Assembly: GCF_903970965.1 (NCBI RefSeq)
Contig: NZ_CAJCKW010000003.1
Span: 248,001-312,000 of the forward strand
Direction: 5' to 3'
Source: Aureimonas sp. ME7
Lineage (GTDB): Bacteria; Pseudomonadota; Alphaproteobacteria; Rhizobiales; Rhizobiaceae
DNA: 64,000 nt
Within the stretch, counting starts at the first letter, position 1; each line of letters opens with the position of its first letter. The notes under the pieces were generated by a model that saw only the letters and a list, made by a program, of their open reading frames with translations, searched no databases and was not told where the DNA came from. Shown here in pieces: positions 1 to 9,893 of the stretch. The position numbers and the translations under genes were made by a program.

Positions 1-150
1 GCGCTCGCCGGCTTCGATCTCCAGGGCATGCCGGCGATCGCGGTCTCGGAAGGAACGATAGGGCGCTCGGCGCGCGAGGTCGGCTCGGCGAGCCTGCCCT
101 TCTTCGCCAAGTTCCTGCTGGATCACCGGGTGCTTTTGACCGAAGGCTGA
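1..150 (+). CDS. C-terminal end of a ROK-like protein (partial)
   Basis: Only the last 49 codons are in the window; frame 1 runs open from the first base to a TGA at 148-150. The tail reads as a compact domain end with the stretch AREVGSASLPFFAKFLLD, which resembles the C-terminal helix of ROK-family sugar kinases or regulators, where a similar G-A-A-x-L-P-x-x-x-R-F pattern occurs. This assignment is from memory of the family and is tentative. It converges on the nfeD-like gene and overlaps its 3' end by 28 bp, tail to tail. Confidence 0.35.
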   Translation, partial: ALAGFDLQGMPAIAVSEGTIGRSAREVGSASLPFFAKFLLDHRVLLTEG

Positions 151-599
151 GGCGGCTCGTCATCCACGGCGCGCACCCGCAGGACCGAGCCGTCCGCACC
201 TTCGATCACGACGCTGGCGCCGACCGGCAAGTCGGGCCCTTCGACGCTCCACCAGCCGTCGTCGACCGCGATGCGCCCACGCCCGTTGCGGATCGCCTCG
301 CTCACGCTCGCCGTGCGCCCGACGAGGCGGCGCGTACGCTCGTTGAGCGGCGCGCCGTCGCCGAGCCGCGCGCGCTGCCCGTACCAGCGATGGCCGAGAA
401 GCGTCGCTACGCCCGACACGACCGCGAAGCCGAGGAACTGGCTCTGCCAGGACAGGTCCGGCAGGAAGAAGGCGTTGGCGCCCACCACCAGGGCGCCGAT
501 GCCGAAGAACAGGAGGTAGACGCCCGGCAGCAGCGCCTCGCACAGGAGAAGGGTGACGCCGAGGATCCACCAGCCATAGGTCGAGACCAGTTCCCCCAT
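123..599 (-). CDS. NfeD-family membrane protein
   Basis: NfeD-like protein of 158 aa. The N-terminal half holds two or three hydrophobic segments, one after the WWILGVTLLLCEALLPG stretch. The C-terminal half is a soluble beta-rich domain of the NfeD OB-fold type, starting near the LVGRTASVSEAI segment. NfeD proteins act with SPFH/stomatin partners in membrane quality control or microdomain organisation, and the partner is immediately upstream here. I chose the ATG at 599. An in-frame TTG at 608 would overlap the stop of the upstream gene, and such overlap often marks translational coupling, so the true start may be 9 bases earlier. The 3' end overlaps the plus-strand partial gene. Confidence 0.85.
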   Translation of the reverse strand: MGELVSTYGWWILGVTLLLCEALLPGVYLLFFGIGALVVGANAFFLPDLSWQSQFLGFAVVSGVATLLGHRWYGQRARLGDGAPLNERTRRLVGRTASVSEAIRNGRGRIAVDDGWWSVEGPDLPVGASVVIEGADGSVLRVRAVDDEPPQPSVKSTR

Positions 600-604
600 C
601 GCGC

Positions 605-1642
605 TCAAGCGTCCGGGCGCGGAAACACGACGCCGGCCTGCGGCACGGAGGCGCCGCCCTTGCGCGGCGGGGCCGCCGGCCGGCCGGCCGGGGCGGCGGG
701 CGCATCCGCGAAGCTCGCCCTCGCCAGCTCGGCGATACCGCCGATCGAGCCGATCAGCGACGAAGCTTCGAGCGGCATGAGGACGACGCGCTGGTTGGGC
801 GCGGAGGCGAGCTTGGCGAGGGCCTCGGTGTATTTCTGGGCGACGAAGTAGTTGATCGCCTGGACGTCGCCGGCCGCGATCGCGTCCGACACGAGCTGCG
901 TCGCCTTGGCCTCGGCCTCCGCCAGACGCTCGCGCGCTTCCGCCTCGCGGAACGCGGCTTCCCGCTTGCCCTCGGCTTCCAGGATCTGGCTCTGCTTCTC
1001 GCCTTCGGCGCGCAGGATCTTGGCGTTTCGCGCTCCCTCCGCCTCGAGGATCTCGGCGCGCTTCTCGCGCTCGGCCATCATCTGGCGGGCCATCGAATCC
1101 ACGAGGTTCTTCGGCGGATTGATGTCCTTGATCTCGATGCGGGTGATCTTGATGCCCCAGCCGTGCGCCGCCTGATCGACGACGCGCAGGATGCGCTCCG
1201 AGATCGTGTCGCGGTTGGACAGGAGGTCGTCGAGATCCATCGACCCCATGACCGAGCGCAGGTTGGTCATCACGAGGTTGAGGACGGCGTATTGGAGGTT
1301 CGACACCTCGTAGGCGGCCGAGGAGGCGTCGAGGATCTGGTAGAAGGCGACGCCGTCGGCGGCGACGGACGCGTTGTCGCGAGTGATGACCTCCTGTGTC
1401 GGAACGTCGAGCACCTGCTCCATCATGTTCATCTTGTGCCCGATCCGCTCCACGAAGGGCATGATCAGGTTGAGGCCCGGCGTCAGGGTGCGCACGTAGC
1501 GGCCGAAGTTCTCGACCGTGTAGTTGTAGCCCTGTGGTACGATCTTGATCGTCGAGGCCAGCACCACGAGGATCGCGAACACCACCACCACGACGAGGAT
1601 GCTGCCGAGCCCGAGGTCGAAGCCGAATGGATAATCGTTCAT
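605..1642 (-). CDS. SPFH/band-7 (stomatin/QmcA-like) protein
   Basis: A 345-aa SPFH-domain protein. One N-terminal transmembrane segment (about residues 12-32, very Val/Ile rich) is followed by the band-7 domain (about 33-190), with the family-typical [14 protein letters not shown] and [18 protein letters not shown] stretches. A charged Glu/Ala-rich coiled coil (about 190-250) comes next, which in this family drives oligomerisation. The protein should form membrane-anchored rings with the NfeD partner encoded directly downstream, overlapping or nearly so. The last 30 residues are an Ala/Pro-rich tail without clear structure. The ATG start at 1642 is the only good one near the hydrophobic segment. 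Confidence 0.9.
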   Translation of the reverse strand: MNDYPFGFDLGLGSILVVVVVFAILVVLASTIKIVPQGYNYTVENFGRYVRTLTPGLNLIMPFVERIGHKMNMMEQVLDVPTQEVITRDNASVAADGVAFYQILDASSAAYEVSNLQYAVLNLVMTNLRSVMGSMDLDDLLSNRDTISERILRVVDQAAHGWGIKITRIEIKDINPPKNLVDSMARQMMAEREKRAEILEAEGARNAKILRAEGEKQSQILEAEGKREAAFREAEARERLAEAEAKATQLVSDAIAAGDVQAINYFVAQKYTEALAKLASAPNQRVVLMPLEASSLIGSIGGIAELARASFADAPAAPAGRPAAPPRKGGASVPQAGVVFPRPDA

Positions 1643-1669
1643 CGCGCGCCTAGTCTCCCGAATGTCATG

Positions 1670-3277
1670 TCAGTCGATTTCCCGGATCCGCCCGTCCGTC
1701 GCGGGTTTATACGAGGTGTTGCCGTCCTGGAGATAGGCGATCACCGCGTCCTCCATGTTAGGCCCGTAGTCGTAGGCGTTGACGGCCTTCGTCGCGAACA
1801 CCTCGTAGCCGTCGCCGCCCTGGCGCAGGAAGTTGTTGGACACCACCGTGTAGGTGCCCTCCGGGTCGATCGGCTCCCATTCGCCCGCCGCGTTACGCAC
1901 GCGCACCGCCTTCACGCGATCGACGCCCGCCGTGCCCTTGCGCGACCAGTCGAACTGGATGCCGGCGATCTGGGGAAAGCGGCCGGCGCCGTCCTCGACC
2001 TGGGACACCCCGTTTTCCAGCGCTGCCTTGATGTCGGCGCCCGTCAGCTGGAAGGTCGCCAGCGTGTTCTGGAAGGGCAGGACGGTGAGCACCTCGCCCA
2101 TGGTGATCGGCCCTGCGTCGATCGAGGCGCGCACGTTGCCGCCGTTGCCGAAGGCGATGGTGACGCCCTGGTCCTTCGTCCGGTCGAGGATCGCGTCGGC
2201 CACGAGATTGCCCATCTGGCATTCCGCCACGCGGCAGGTGTCGCGCTGCCCATCGATCGGCTCGGCCGCCTCCGCCACGACCTTTTGTCGGATTTCCTCC
2301 AGCGGCTTGGCGAGTTCGGCGACGCGTGCCTTGATGGCTTCGTCTTCCGGCACGGAAGCGTCGAGCAGGATCGGCGCGCCTTCCGCCTTGGTGACCCGGC
2401 CTTCGTCGTCGAAGTTCACCGTCAGCTTGCCGAGATATTTCGAATAGGCATAGGCCTGGACGATCGGCACGTCCCGCCCGTCCGGCCCCTTCACCAGCGT
2501 CGGATAGGGACCCGCCGCCTTCGGGTCGGTGGAGGACAGAAGCGTGTGCGAATGGCCGCCGACGATCACGTCGATCGCCGGCACTTCGGCCGCCAGCCGC
2601 TTGTCGAGCTCGTAGCCGGAATGGCTGAGGAGCACGATCTTGGTGACGCCTTCGCTTGTCAGCTTGGCGGCCTCGCGTTTGGCCGCTTCGACCGGGTCGG
2701 TGAAGGTGATCGACTTGCCGGCGGCCGTCAGTTCCTGGTTGTCGCGCGGCGTCAGGCCGATGATCCCGATCCGCTCGCCGCCCTTCTCGATCACGACGGA
2801 CGGCCTCACGATGCCGGCGAGCTTGGGCTCGCGCACGAGGTCGGCATTGGCCATCAGCATCGGGAAATGGACGGCGCCCGCGAACTTCTCGATCACCGGC
2901 ACGCCGTCGTCGAACTCGTGGTTGCCGATCGCCATCGCCTCGAAGCCGATCGTGTTCATGAACTCGGCGGCGTCGTCGTTGCGGTAGCGGGTGTAGAACA
3001 GCGACCCCTGGCTCTGGTCACCCGCGTCGAGAACGAGAACGGGCGTGTCGCCGGCCGCCGCGCGTTCGGAGGCGATCGCCGAGGCGATGCGCGCCACGCC
3101 GCCGAAACAGGTCTTCTCCCCCGCTTCCTTGTCGGAGCAGGGGCCGTCGTACTTGTTGATCGGCTCGACGCGGCTGTGGAAGTCGTTGATGTGGAGAATG
3201 GTCAGATCGAAGGCCGTGGCCGGTGCGGCGGTGCCGCCGGCCAGCATCGCAGCCAGTCCCCAAAGGGCGATTCGCAT
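1670..3277 (-). CDS. 5'-nucleotidase / 2',3'-cyclic phosphodiesterase family, periplasmic
   Basis: A 535-aa metallophosphoesterase of the UshA/CpdB superfamily, predicted to release phosphate from nucleotides in the periplasm. An N-terminal signal peptide (about 20 residues, ending ATA) precedes the catalytic domain, which shows the metal-binding blocks ILHINDFHSR, DAGDQSQGS, AIGNHEFDDG and GGHSHTLL. The C-terminal substrate domain carries GNGGNVRASI and ITMGEVLTVLPFQN, typical of the 5_nucleotid_C fold. The frame is open upstream to 3337, but the ATG at 3277 starts the signal peptide and has a GGGAG ribosome site, so I use it. It is divergent from malate synthase. A link to phosphate scavenging is plausible, but no PHO box is evident here. 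Confidence 0.9.
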   Translation of the reverse strand: MRIALWGLAAMLAGGTAAPATAFDLTILHINDFHSRVEPINKYDGPCSDKEAGEKTCFGGVARIASAIASERAAAGDTPVLVLDAGDQSQGSLFYTRYRNDDAAEFMNTIGFEAMAIGNHEFDDGVPVIEKFAGAVHFPMLMANADLVREPKLAGIVRPSVVIEKGGERIGIIGLTPRDNQELTAAGKSITFTDPVEAAKREAAKLTSEGVTKIVLLSHSGYELDKRLAAEVPAIDVIVGGHSHTLLSSTDPKAAGPYPTLVKGPDGRDVPIVQAYAYSKYLGKLTVNFDDEGRVTKAEGAPILLDASVPEDEAIKARVAELAKPLEEIRQKVVAEAAEPIDGQRDTCRVAECQMGNLVADAILDRTKDQGVTIAFGNGGNVRASIDAGPITMGEVLTVLPFQNTLATFQLTGADIKAALENGVSQVEDGAGRFPQIAGIQFDWSRKGTAGVDRVKAVRVRNAAGEWEPIDPEGTYTVVSNNFLRQGGDGYEVFATKAVNAYDYGPNMEDAVIAYLQDGNTSYKPATDGRIREID

Positions 3278-3442
3278 GAAGGGCTCCCTCGCTTCGCGCC
3301 ATGCGGGTAGTGTTTCGTTCCGGTGTTGGTTTGGCAACCCGTTCCGCCGCCTTCTCGGCCGGCGCGGTTTGACATGCCTCCCGCCATGCCCGACATCAGC
3401 CGGAACTTTCGCGGATTTTCCTGCAAGGATGGAGAGCGTCGC

Positions 3443-5620
3443 ATGTCCGATGTCGTCGAGATCAACGGTTTGAAGGTGGCGTCCGAGCTGCGCGACTTCA
3501 TCGAGCGCGAAGCCCTGCCTGGAACGGGGATCGAGGCGTCGGCCTTCTGGCGCGGCCTGGCGTCGATCCTCGAAGATCTCGCGCCCCGCAACCGCGAGCT
3601 GCTTGCCATCCGCGACGAGTTCCAGGCGCGGATCGACGTCTGGTCGGCGGAGCGGCGCGGCCGGGCGGTGGACGGGGCGGAAACGGAGGCCTTCCTGCGC
3701 GAGATCGGCTATGTGGTCCCGGCGGGCGAGCCCTTCGCCGTGGAAACCGAGAACGTCGATCCCGAGATCGCCGGCGTCGCCGGGCCGCAGCTCGTGGTGC
3801 CGGTCCTCAACGCGCGCTTCGCGCTGAACGCGGCGAACGCGCGCTGGGGCTCTCTCTACGACGCGCTCTACGGCACGGACGCGATCGGCGAGGAGGATGG
3901 CGTCGAGCGCACCAAGGGCTACAACCCGGCGCGCGGCGAGCGGGTCGTCGCCTGGGCGCGGGCGTTCCTGGACCGTTCGGCACCGCTCGAGGGGGCTTCC
4001 TGGCGCGATGTCGCGAGCCTCTGCGTGGCGGGCGCCGCGCTGCGCGTGAACCTATCGGATGGCGGCGAAAAGGGGCTTACCGACCCCGCCCGGTTCGCTG
4101 GCTATCGTGGTGCCCCGGACAAGCCGGACGCCGTGCTCCTTCGCACCAACGACCTGCACGCCGAGGTGGTGATCGACCCGTTGTCGCCGATCGGGAAGAC
4201 CGATCCGGCCGGCATTGCCGACGTGGTGCTGGAATCGGCAATCACCACGATCCAGGACTGCGAGGATTCGGTCGCGGCGGTGGATGCCGAGGACAAGGTC
4301 GCCGTCTACCGCAACTGGCTCGGCCTGATGCGCGGCGATCTGGCCGAGACGTTCGAGAAGAACGGGCATGCGATGACGCGCCGTCTGAACCCGGATCGGA
4401 CCTACCATGCGCCGGACGGCTCGGAACTGACCCTGCCGGGCCGCTCGCTCATGCTGGTGCGCAACGTCGGCCACCTGATGACCAATCCCGCCGTTCTCCT
4501 GCCCGACGGATCGGAGGCTCCCGAGGGCATCCTGGACGCCGCCATCACCTCGCTGATCGCGCTGCACGATCTGCGCAAGACCGAGGGCCCGCGCAACTCC
4601 AGAGCCGGCTCTGTCTATATCGTCAAGCCGAAGATGCATGGGCCGGACGAGGTAGCCTTTGCCGACACGATCTTCGCGCGTGTCGAGGCGATGCTCGGCC
4701 TTGCACCCCACACGCTGAAGATGGGCATCATGGACGAGGAACGTCGCACCACGGTGAACCTGTCCGAATGCATCCGGCAGGCCCGGCACCGCGTCGTCTT
4801 CATCAACACCGGTTTCCTCGACCGCACCGGCGACGAGATCCACACCTCGATCGAACTCGGCCCCATGATCCGCAAGGGGGATATGAAGGCTTCCACCTGG
4901 ATCCGCGCGTACGAGGAGCGCAACGTCGACACAGGCTTGGCCGCAGGCCTCAAGGGACACGCCCAGATCGGCAAGGGCATGTGGGCGATGCCCGACATGA
5001 TGGCGGCGATGTTGGAACAGAAGATCGCCCATCCGAAGTCCGGCGCCAACACGGCCTGGGTGCCGAGCCCGACGGCGGCGACGCTCCACGCCACGCACTA
5101 CCACACGGTGGACGTGGCCAAGGTCCAGGCCGGGCTCGAGGGGCAGACGCGCACCAAGCTCGCCGACATCCTGACCATTCCCGTCGCCACGCGGCCGAAC
5201 TGGACACCCGAGGACATCCAGGCCGAGCTCGACAACAACGCGCAGGGCATCCTCGGCTATGTCGTGCGCTGGGTGGATGCGGGGGTCGGCTGTTCCAAGG
5301 TGCCCGACATCCACGACGTCGCGCTGATGGAGGACCGGGCGACCTGCCGCATCTCCTCGCAGCACATCGCCAACTGGCTGCTGCACGGCGTCGTCTCGGA
5401 GCGCCAGGTGCGCGAAACGATGGAGCGCATGGCGGCCGTGGTCGACCGGCAGAACGCCGCGGACCCGGCCTACGAGCCGATGGCGCCGGACTTCGAGCGC
5501 TCGATCGCCTTCCAGGCGGCGCTGGAGCTCGTTCTCGACGGACGCCGGCAGCCCAACGGCTACACCGAGCCGGTGCTCCACCGCCGGCGGCTGGAGAAGA
5601 AGGCCCAGCGAGGCGCCTGA
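3443..5620 (+). CDS. glcB: malate synthase G
   Basis: A 725-aa protein, the usual length of the G isoform. It condenses glyoxylate with acetyl-CoA to malate in the glyoxylate shunt or glycolate use. Diagnostic stretches include [43 protein letters not shown] and [11 protein letters not shown]. The C-terminal domain has [17 protein letters not shown], which holds the family's catalytic aspartate. The ATG at 3443 follows an AAGGATGGAG ribosome site and matches the usual N-terminus; the open frame extends to 3323 without support. No isocitrate lyase gene lies next to it. Confidence 0.97.
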   Translation: MSDVVEINGLKVASELRDFIEREALPGTGIEASAFWRGLASILEDLAPRNRELLAIRDEFQARIDVWSAERRGRAVDGAETEAFLREIGYVVPAGEPFAVETENVDPEIAGVAGPQLVVPVLNARFALNAANARWGSLYDALYGTDAIGEEDGVERTKGYNPARGERVVAWARAFLDRSAPLEGASWRDVASLCVAGAALRVNLSDGGEKGLTDPARFAGYRGAPDKPDAVLLRTNDLHAEVVIDPLSPIGKTDPAGIADVVLESAITTIQDCEDSVAAVDAEDKVAVYRNWLGLMRGDLAETFEKNGHAMTRRLNPDRTYHAPDGSELTLPGRSLMLVRNVGHLMTNPAVLLPDGSEAPEGILDAAITSLIALHDLRKTEGPRNSRAGSVYIVKPKMHGPDEVAFADTIFARVEAMLGLAPHTLKMGIMDEERRTTVNLSECIRQARHRVVFINTGFLDRTGDEIHTSIELGPMIRKGDMKASTWIRAYEERNVDTGLAAGLKGHAQIGKGMWAMPDMMAAMLEQKIAHPKSGANTAWVPSPTAATLHATHYHTVDVAKVQAGLEGQTRTKLADILTIPVATRPNWTPEDIQAELDNNAQGILGYVVRWVDAGVGCSKVPDIHDVALMEDRATCRISSQHIANWLLHGVVSERQVRETMERMAAVVDRQNAADPAYEPMAPDFERSIAFQAALELVLDGRRQPNGYTEPVLHRRRLEKKAQRGA

Positions 5621-5641
5621 CGCTTCCAGGCAGCGTAGTCG

Positions 5642-6100
5642 ATGGATCTCACCGACGCAGGGGCGCCGGGCGTGTACGGCGCCCTGTTGCTGTCCGCCTT
5701 TCTGTCGGCGACGCTTCTTCCCGGATCGTCCGAGCTCCTGCTCGCAAGCCTGCTCGTTGCCGGACGGGGCGATCCCGTCCTCCTCACGCTGATCGCCGCC
5801 CTCGGCAACACGCTCGGCAGCGTCTTCAACTGGTGGTGCGGTCGCTTCCTGATGCACCGGCAGGATGCGCGCTGGTTTCCCGTGTCCCGAGCGCAGCTCG
5901 ATCGCGGCGCCCGCGTCTTCGCACGCTGGGGCCGGCCGGCGCTGCTGCTTTCATGGATGCCGGTGGTCGGCGACGCGTTGACGCTGGTCGCGGGGCTTCT
6001 GGGGGTGCGGCTCCTGCCCTTCGTATTCCTGGTGGGCGCGGGAAAGGCGCTGCGCTACGCCTTCGTCACCGCCTTGACCCTCGGCGTCGTTCAGTTCTGA
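5642..6100 (+). CDS. YqaA-family inner-membrane protein (DedA/VTT-like)
   Basis: A 152-aa membrane protein of the YqaA/SNARE-associated (VTT) group. It has hydrophobic segments near residues 12-35, 45-62, 100-120 and 125-150. The LPGSSELLLASL and ALGNTLGSVFNWWCGR stretches are typical of YqaA, in which the re-entrant loop motif is related to DedA lipid-handling proteins. The substrate is not known for this subgroup. It starts 22 bp after malate synthase and could be co-transcribed with it. The 3' end overlaps the next, convergent gene by 10 bp. Confidence 0.85.
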   Translation: MDLTDAGAPGVYGALLLSAFLSATLLPGSSELLLASLLVAGRGDPVLLTLIAALGNTLGSVFNWWCGRFLMHRQDARWFPVSRAQLDRGARVFARWGRPALLLSWMPVVGDALTLVAGLLGVRLLPFVFLVGAGKALRYAFVTALTLGVVQF

Positions 6101-7479
6101 GGCGGGGCGGGCAGGTTGCGCGCGGCTTCGTCGGCCTTGGCGGCGGAGGCGTCCGGCGAGGCGGGCGCGCCGGTGCCGCGACGCAATTCGTCGAGCGTCG
6201 TCGAGCCGCGAAACACGATGGCGTTGTCCTGCGTCGTCGGCGACACGGCGCCGCTGCGCCCGGTCCAGTTGAAGTGGTCGGCGCGCCCTTCCGTCGGGTC
6301 GAGCGGCGCCCCGGCCACGACGAGGCGCGAGCGCGCGCTGCCGTCGGCCGCAAGGGGGGCTCCGGGTGCACCGCCGAGCAGGCTTTCGCCGCCGTCGAGG
6401 CTCGGGTCTGAGAAGGAAACGGGCGGCGTGGTCGTGGTGGCGGCGAGGTCGTTGATCGCCGGAAGGTCGGTCGCGGAAAGCTGCTGCGAGCCGAGGTTGG
6501 CCACCATGTCGTCGATGCTGAGGCCGAGGATCTTGGTCACCGGCTTTTCGACGAAATAGGCGAGCTTGTCCTGGCCGGCACCCGTCAGGGTGATGCCGTC
6601 GGAGTTGCGAAGGCGGGCCGTCTGCCCCGCCATGTCGGGGCCTGACGCGGTGAACGCGCCGCTCGCGTCCGTGAAGCCGCCCCAGACGTCGACGAACTCG
6701 CCGCCGACCTTGAGGGCGGCCGTGCGATACAGGTCGTTGAAATAGACCATGTCCTCGCTGGCGCGATCGGTGCCGAAGGGCAGCGCGCCAACCCAGACGA
6801 GCGAGGCGCCGCCGGCCTTCACGGCCGCGGCGAGACGGTCGATCCGCTCGGTGTAGCGCGCGGCCCATTCCGGAGTGCGCAGGGTCAGCGACGTTCCGTC
6901 CTCGCGGATGGCCTGCCGGTCGTTGGCGCCCAGCATCACCACCACTACGGCGGGCTTCACATCCGCGATGACCTGGCCGATCTCGCCCGGCCAGTCGTAG
7001 TGGTCGTCGCGCACCAGCCCGGACGAACCGTTCGCCTTGCCCTCGACCTTGATCTCGCGGCTTTGGGAGACGGCCTCCTCCAGCCCCTTGGCCAGCGAAG
7101 CGGCCATGAAGTCGCCGACCACGAGAACGGTGCGCGCCGTTTCGCTCTTCTCCACCGGCGCAAGGGCCACGGTCGCGGCACCGGCCGCGGCACCTGAGGC
7201 TGCCGCTGCCGCCTTGCTGCTGCGACCCGTGCTCGAACGCGACGCGGACGGATCCGCCTTGCGCGGCTTTCGCACCTTCTTGATCTGGCGCTGCTCGGGA
7301 GGCGCGACCGCGCGCGGCGGTTGACGCTGCGGCTGGCGATTGCCGAACAGCATGTCGAGAAGCCCGCGGCGCTCCTGCGCGCTCGCGGGCGAGGAAGCGC
7401 CGGCGTCCATACCGAGGACGCCAAGCGCCAGAACGGCGGACAGAACGGCGCGAAGCCCCCGTGCGGATCCGCCCGCCAT
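6091..7479 (-). CDS. DUF459 SGNH-hydrolase-like periplasmic protein with degenerate catalytic motifs
   Basis: A 462-aa protein with a signal peptide (MAGGSARGLRAVLSAVL..., cleaved near ASAQ), a basic Pro/Lys-rich linker and a DUF459 SGNH-like domain (about residues 120-330). The core blocks are recognisable: VVGDFMAASL in place of the GDS(L) block, VVVMLGANDRQ for the GxND block and SDGITLTGAGQDKLA for the DxxH block. The nucleophilic Ser is Phe and the catalytic His is Thr, so hydrolase activity is doubtful. The 130-residue C-terminal tail is Ala/Ser/Pro-rich. The start ATG lies 5 bases after the stop of the lytic transglycosylase gene, so the two probably form an operon and act at the cell envelope. 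Confidence 0.85.
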   Translation of the reverse strand: MAGGSARGLRAVLSAVLALGVLGMDAGASSPASAQERRGLLDMLFGNRQPQRQPPRAVAPPEQRQIKKVRKPRKADPSASRSSTGRSSKAAAAASGAAAGAATVALAPVEKSETARTVLVVGDFMAASLAKGLEEAVSQSREIKVEGKANGSSGLVRDDHYDWPGEIGQVIADVKPAVVVVMLGANDRQAIREDGTSLTLRTPEWAARYTERIDRLAAAVKAGGASLVWVGALPFGTDRASEDMVYFNDLYRTAALKVGGEFVDVWGGFTDASGAFTASGPDMAGQTARLRNSDGITLTGAGQDKLAYFVEKPVTKILGLSIDDMVANLGSQQLSATDLPAINDLAATTTTPPVSFSDPSLDGGESLLGGAPGAPLAADGSARSRLVVAGAPLDPTEGRADHFNWTGRSGAVSPTTQDNAIVFRGSTTLDELRRGTGAPASPDASAAKADEAARNLPAPPQN

Positions 7480-7484
7480 CCGTT

Positions 7485-8708
7485 TCAGTGCCTGCGCAGG
7501 AGGTCGAGCAGCGCCTTGGACGCGTTGCCGTCCTCCTCGACGCCAGCCTGTTTTTGATAGGCGGAGATCGAGGCCTTGGAGCCGGAGCCGATCTTGCCGT
7601 CGATCTTGCCGTCGTAGAACCCATGATGGGTCAGGCGCTGCTGCACCTCGTAGCGCTCTTCCATCGACAGCGGCGTGTAGCCGCGCGGCCAGCCTTGCGC
7701 GAAATCGCCGTAGCCGGCGATCCGATCGGCGAGATGGCCGACGGCGAGAGCGTACTTGTCGGCGTTGTTGTAGCGCTTGATGACGAAGAAGTTCTTGGTC
7801 ATCAGGAAGGCCGGGCCGTTCATGCCCGCCGGCAGAAGCAGGTTGGCGTTGTCGCCGGGCGCCGGGAACGGGCGGTTGCTGACGCGCTTGAAGCCGTTCG
7901 CCGACCACTGCGACAGCTTGCGGTTGGAGCGCTCGAGCCCGGCCGAACCCGAGGGCGCGACCACCTCGTAGCCCCAGCTCTTGCCGGTCTGCCAGCCGTT
8001 CTTCTTCAGAAGATTGGCGGCGGTGGCGAGCGCGTCGGGCACCGAGTTCCAGATATCGGGGTGACCGTTACCGTCCATGTCCACGGCATAGGCCTGGTAG
8101 CTCGTCGGGATGAACTGCGTGTGGCCCATGGCACCGGCCCATGAGCCGGTCAGGCCCTTGGGGCTGACATGGCCGTCCTGCACGATCTTGAGAGCGGCCA
8201 GAAGCTGGGTCCGCGCGAACTTGGCGCGCTTGGGGTCTTGGTAGGCAAGGGTGGCGAGTGCCTGCGGGACGCTCTTCATCACGTCCTGGCGCTCCAGGAT
8301 GCGGCCGTAGTTCGACTCCATCGACCAGATGGCGAGAAGGATGTGGCGGTCGACGCCGAAGCGTTGTTCGATCCGGTCGAGCCAGGGCTTGTACTGGACC
8401 AGCATCCGCCGACCCTCGGCCACCGACTCGTCGTTGACGCGGTTGTCGAGATAGTCCCAGATCTTGTCCTGGAACTCGGGCTGGAAGCGCGCCTTCTGGA
8501 TGACGTCGGGATCCGGCTCGGTGACGCCCGAAAACACCGCGCGATAGGTGCGCGCGCTGATGCCGTTGGCGACCGCCGTCTTCTCGAAGCCGTCGATCCA
8601 GTTGCGAAAGCCCGCATCGGCGAGCGCCGGCGTGGCGGCAGCCAGAACCGCCAGCGTCAGGCAGGCGGCGCCGAGCCGGCGAAGGCGGGAGAGGGTGGGT
8701 CCAGACAT
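7485..8708 (-). CDS. lytic murein transglycosylase, MltB/SLT_2 type
   Basis: A 407-aa periplasmic enzyme expected to cleave peptidoglycan with 1,6-anhydro product formation. After a signal peptide ending near ALA comes the SLT_2 catalytic domain. The catalytic Glu lies in LAIWSMESNYGR (about residue 132), and GAMGHTQFIPTSYQAYAVDMDGNG follows. A C-terminal PG_binding_1 repeat (about 340-405) carries MEERYEVQQRLTHHGFYDGKIDGKIG. The ATG at 8708 has a strong GGAGGAG site. It is divergent from galU, with about 226 bp between them. Confidence 0.95.
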   Translation of the reverse strand: MSGPTLSRLRRLGAACLTLAVLAAATPALADAGFRNWIDGFEKTAVANGISARTYRAVFSGVTEPDPDVIQKARFQPEFQDKIWDYLDNRVNDESVAEGRRMLVQYKPWLDRIEQRFGVDRHILLAIWSMESNYGRILERQDVMKSVPQALATLAYQDPKRAKFARTQLLAALKIVQDGHVSPKGLTGSWAGAMGHTQFIPTSYQAYAVDMDGNGHPDIWNSVPDALATAANLLKKNGWQTGKSWGYEVVAPSGSAGLERSNRKLSQWSANGFKRVSNRPFPAPGDNANLLLPAGMNGPAFLMTKNFFVIKRYNNADKYALAVGHLADRIAGYGDFAQGWPRGYTPLSMEERYEVQQRLTHHGFYDGKIDGKIGSGSKASISAYQKQAGVEEDGNASKALLDLLRRH

Positions 8709-8934
8709 GGGTCTACTCCTCCGAAGAACAGAACGTGAGCGTGAGCCTCGAGTCTAGAGGGCGGATGTGAACGCTTCCTTTACCACAACCCGACGCGAAA
8801 AGCTTTCCGTCGACACCGTGTCATTTATTCAGCATGTTCTTGGGCGAAATGACGGCGGATGCGTCGAATCGCTCGACGTGGGCGAAGCCGCGCCTAACTA
8901 GTCACGATCTCGTCAACGGCAGGAAGGACATCGA

Positions 8935-9852
8935 ATGCGCAAGGTCAGGAAGGCTGTATTTCCGGTCGCAGGTCTGGGAACGAGGTTTCTTCCCGCCACC
9001 AAGGCGATCCCCAAGGAAATGCTGACGGTGGTCGACCGGCCGGTGATCCAGTACGTGGTGGACGAGGCGCGCCAGGCCGGGATCGAGCACCTGATCTTCG
9101 TGACGGGTCGCAACAAGGGCGTGATCGAGGACTATTTCGACATCCAGGTCGAACTGGTCTCGACCCTCACCGAGCGCGGCAAGAAGGCCGAGCTCGGCCT
9201 CTTGGAAGAGCTGCAGCCGACGCCCGGCACCGCGAGCTTCACACGCCAGCAGGCGCCGCTCGGCCTCGGCCACGCCGTCTGGTGCGCGCGCGATCTCGTC
9301 GGCCCCGAGCCCTTCGCGCTTCTCCTGCCCGACATGATCATGCAGGACGGCGAGGGCTGCCTGAAGCGGATGGTCGAGCTCTACGAACAAACGGGCGGCA
9401 ACGTCATCTCGGTCGAGCAGTGCGACCCGGCGCAGACCAACAAGTACGGTATCGTCGGGCGCGGCGAGGACGTCGGCAACGGCTTCCGCATCGATGGCAT
9501 GGTGGAAAAGCCCAAGCCCGAGGAAGCTCCGTCGAACTTCTTCATCTCCGGCCGCTACATCCTTCAGCCCGAGATCTTCGACATTCTGTCCACCCAGGAA
9601 AAGGGCGCGGGCAACGAGATCCAGCTGACCGACGGCATGCTGAAGCTCGCCAAGAACCAAGACTTCTACGGCTATCACTTCACCGGCCGCACCTTCGACT
9701 GCGGCTCCAAGGAAGGCTTCATCCAGGCCAACGTCGCCTTCGCGCTGTGGCGCCACGACATCCGGCACAAGGTGTTCGACGACATCGGCGAACTGATGCG
9801 CACGGTGGAGCCGCAGGAGCGGCGCACCGCCCCCCGCACGGCGGCGGAATGA
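8935..9852 (+). CDS. galU: UTP-glucose-1-phosphate uridylyltransferase
   Basis: A 305-aa nucleotidyltransferase that makes UDP-glucose for polysaccharide and glycolipid synthesis. The N-terminal signature [22 protein letters not shown] is complete, and [17 protein letters not shown] and the acceptor-site [10 protein letters not shown] stretch are also present. The length is normal for GalU. The ATG at 8935 has an AGGAAGGA site. A strong hairpin terminator follows the stop codon. GalU could supply precursors to the envelope genes around it, but no operon partner is seen. Confidence 0.97.
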   Translation: MRKVRKAVFPVAGLGTRFLPATKAIPKEMLTVVDRPVIQYVVDEARQAGIEHLIFVTGRNKGVIEDYFDIQVELVSTLTERGKKAELGLLEELQPTPGTASFTRQQAPLGLGHAVWCARDLVGPEPFALLLPDMIMQDGEGCLKRMVELYEQTGGNVISVEQCDPAQTNKYGIVGRGEDVGNGFRIDGMVEKPKPEEAPSNFFISGRYILQPEIFDILSTQEKGAGNEIQLTDGMLKLAKNQDFYGYHFTGRTFDCGSKEGFIQANVAFALWRHDIRHKVFDDIGELMRTVEPQERRTAPRTAAE

Positions 9853-9860
9853 ACGGTTAG

Positions 9861-9890
9861 AAAGGGGGGCGCCTTCGGGCGCCCCTTTTC
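9861..9890. terminator. Rho-independent terminator after galU, likely bidirectional
   Basis: GC-rich stem GGGGCGCC / GGCGCCCC around a TTCG tetraloop, extended by A/T and G-T pairs and ending in TTTTC. It sits between the convergent ends of galU and the beta-barrel gene, so it can serve both. Confidence 0.85.
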
Positions 9891-9893
9891 GCA

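Noticed and set aside
1163-3310. 715-codon plus-strand open frame opposite the 5'-nucleotidase gene
   Set aside because: The composition is Arg/His/Asp-rich without domain features. The minus-strand frame is a complete nucleotidase with signal peptide and metal motifs, so the plus frame is a GC-driven shadow.
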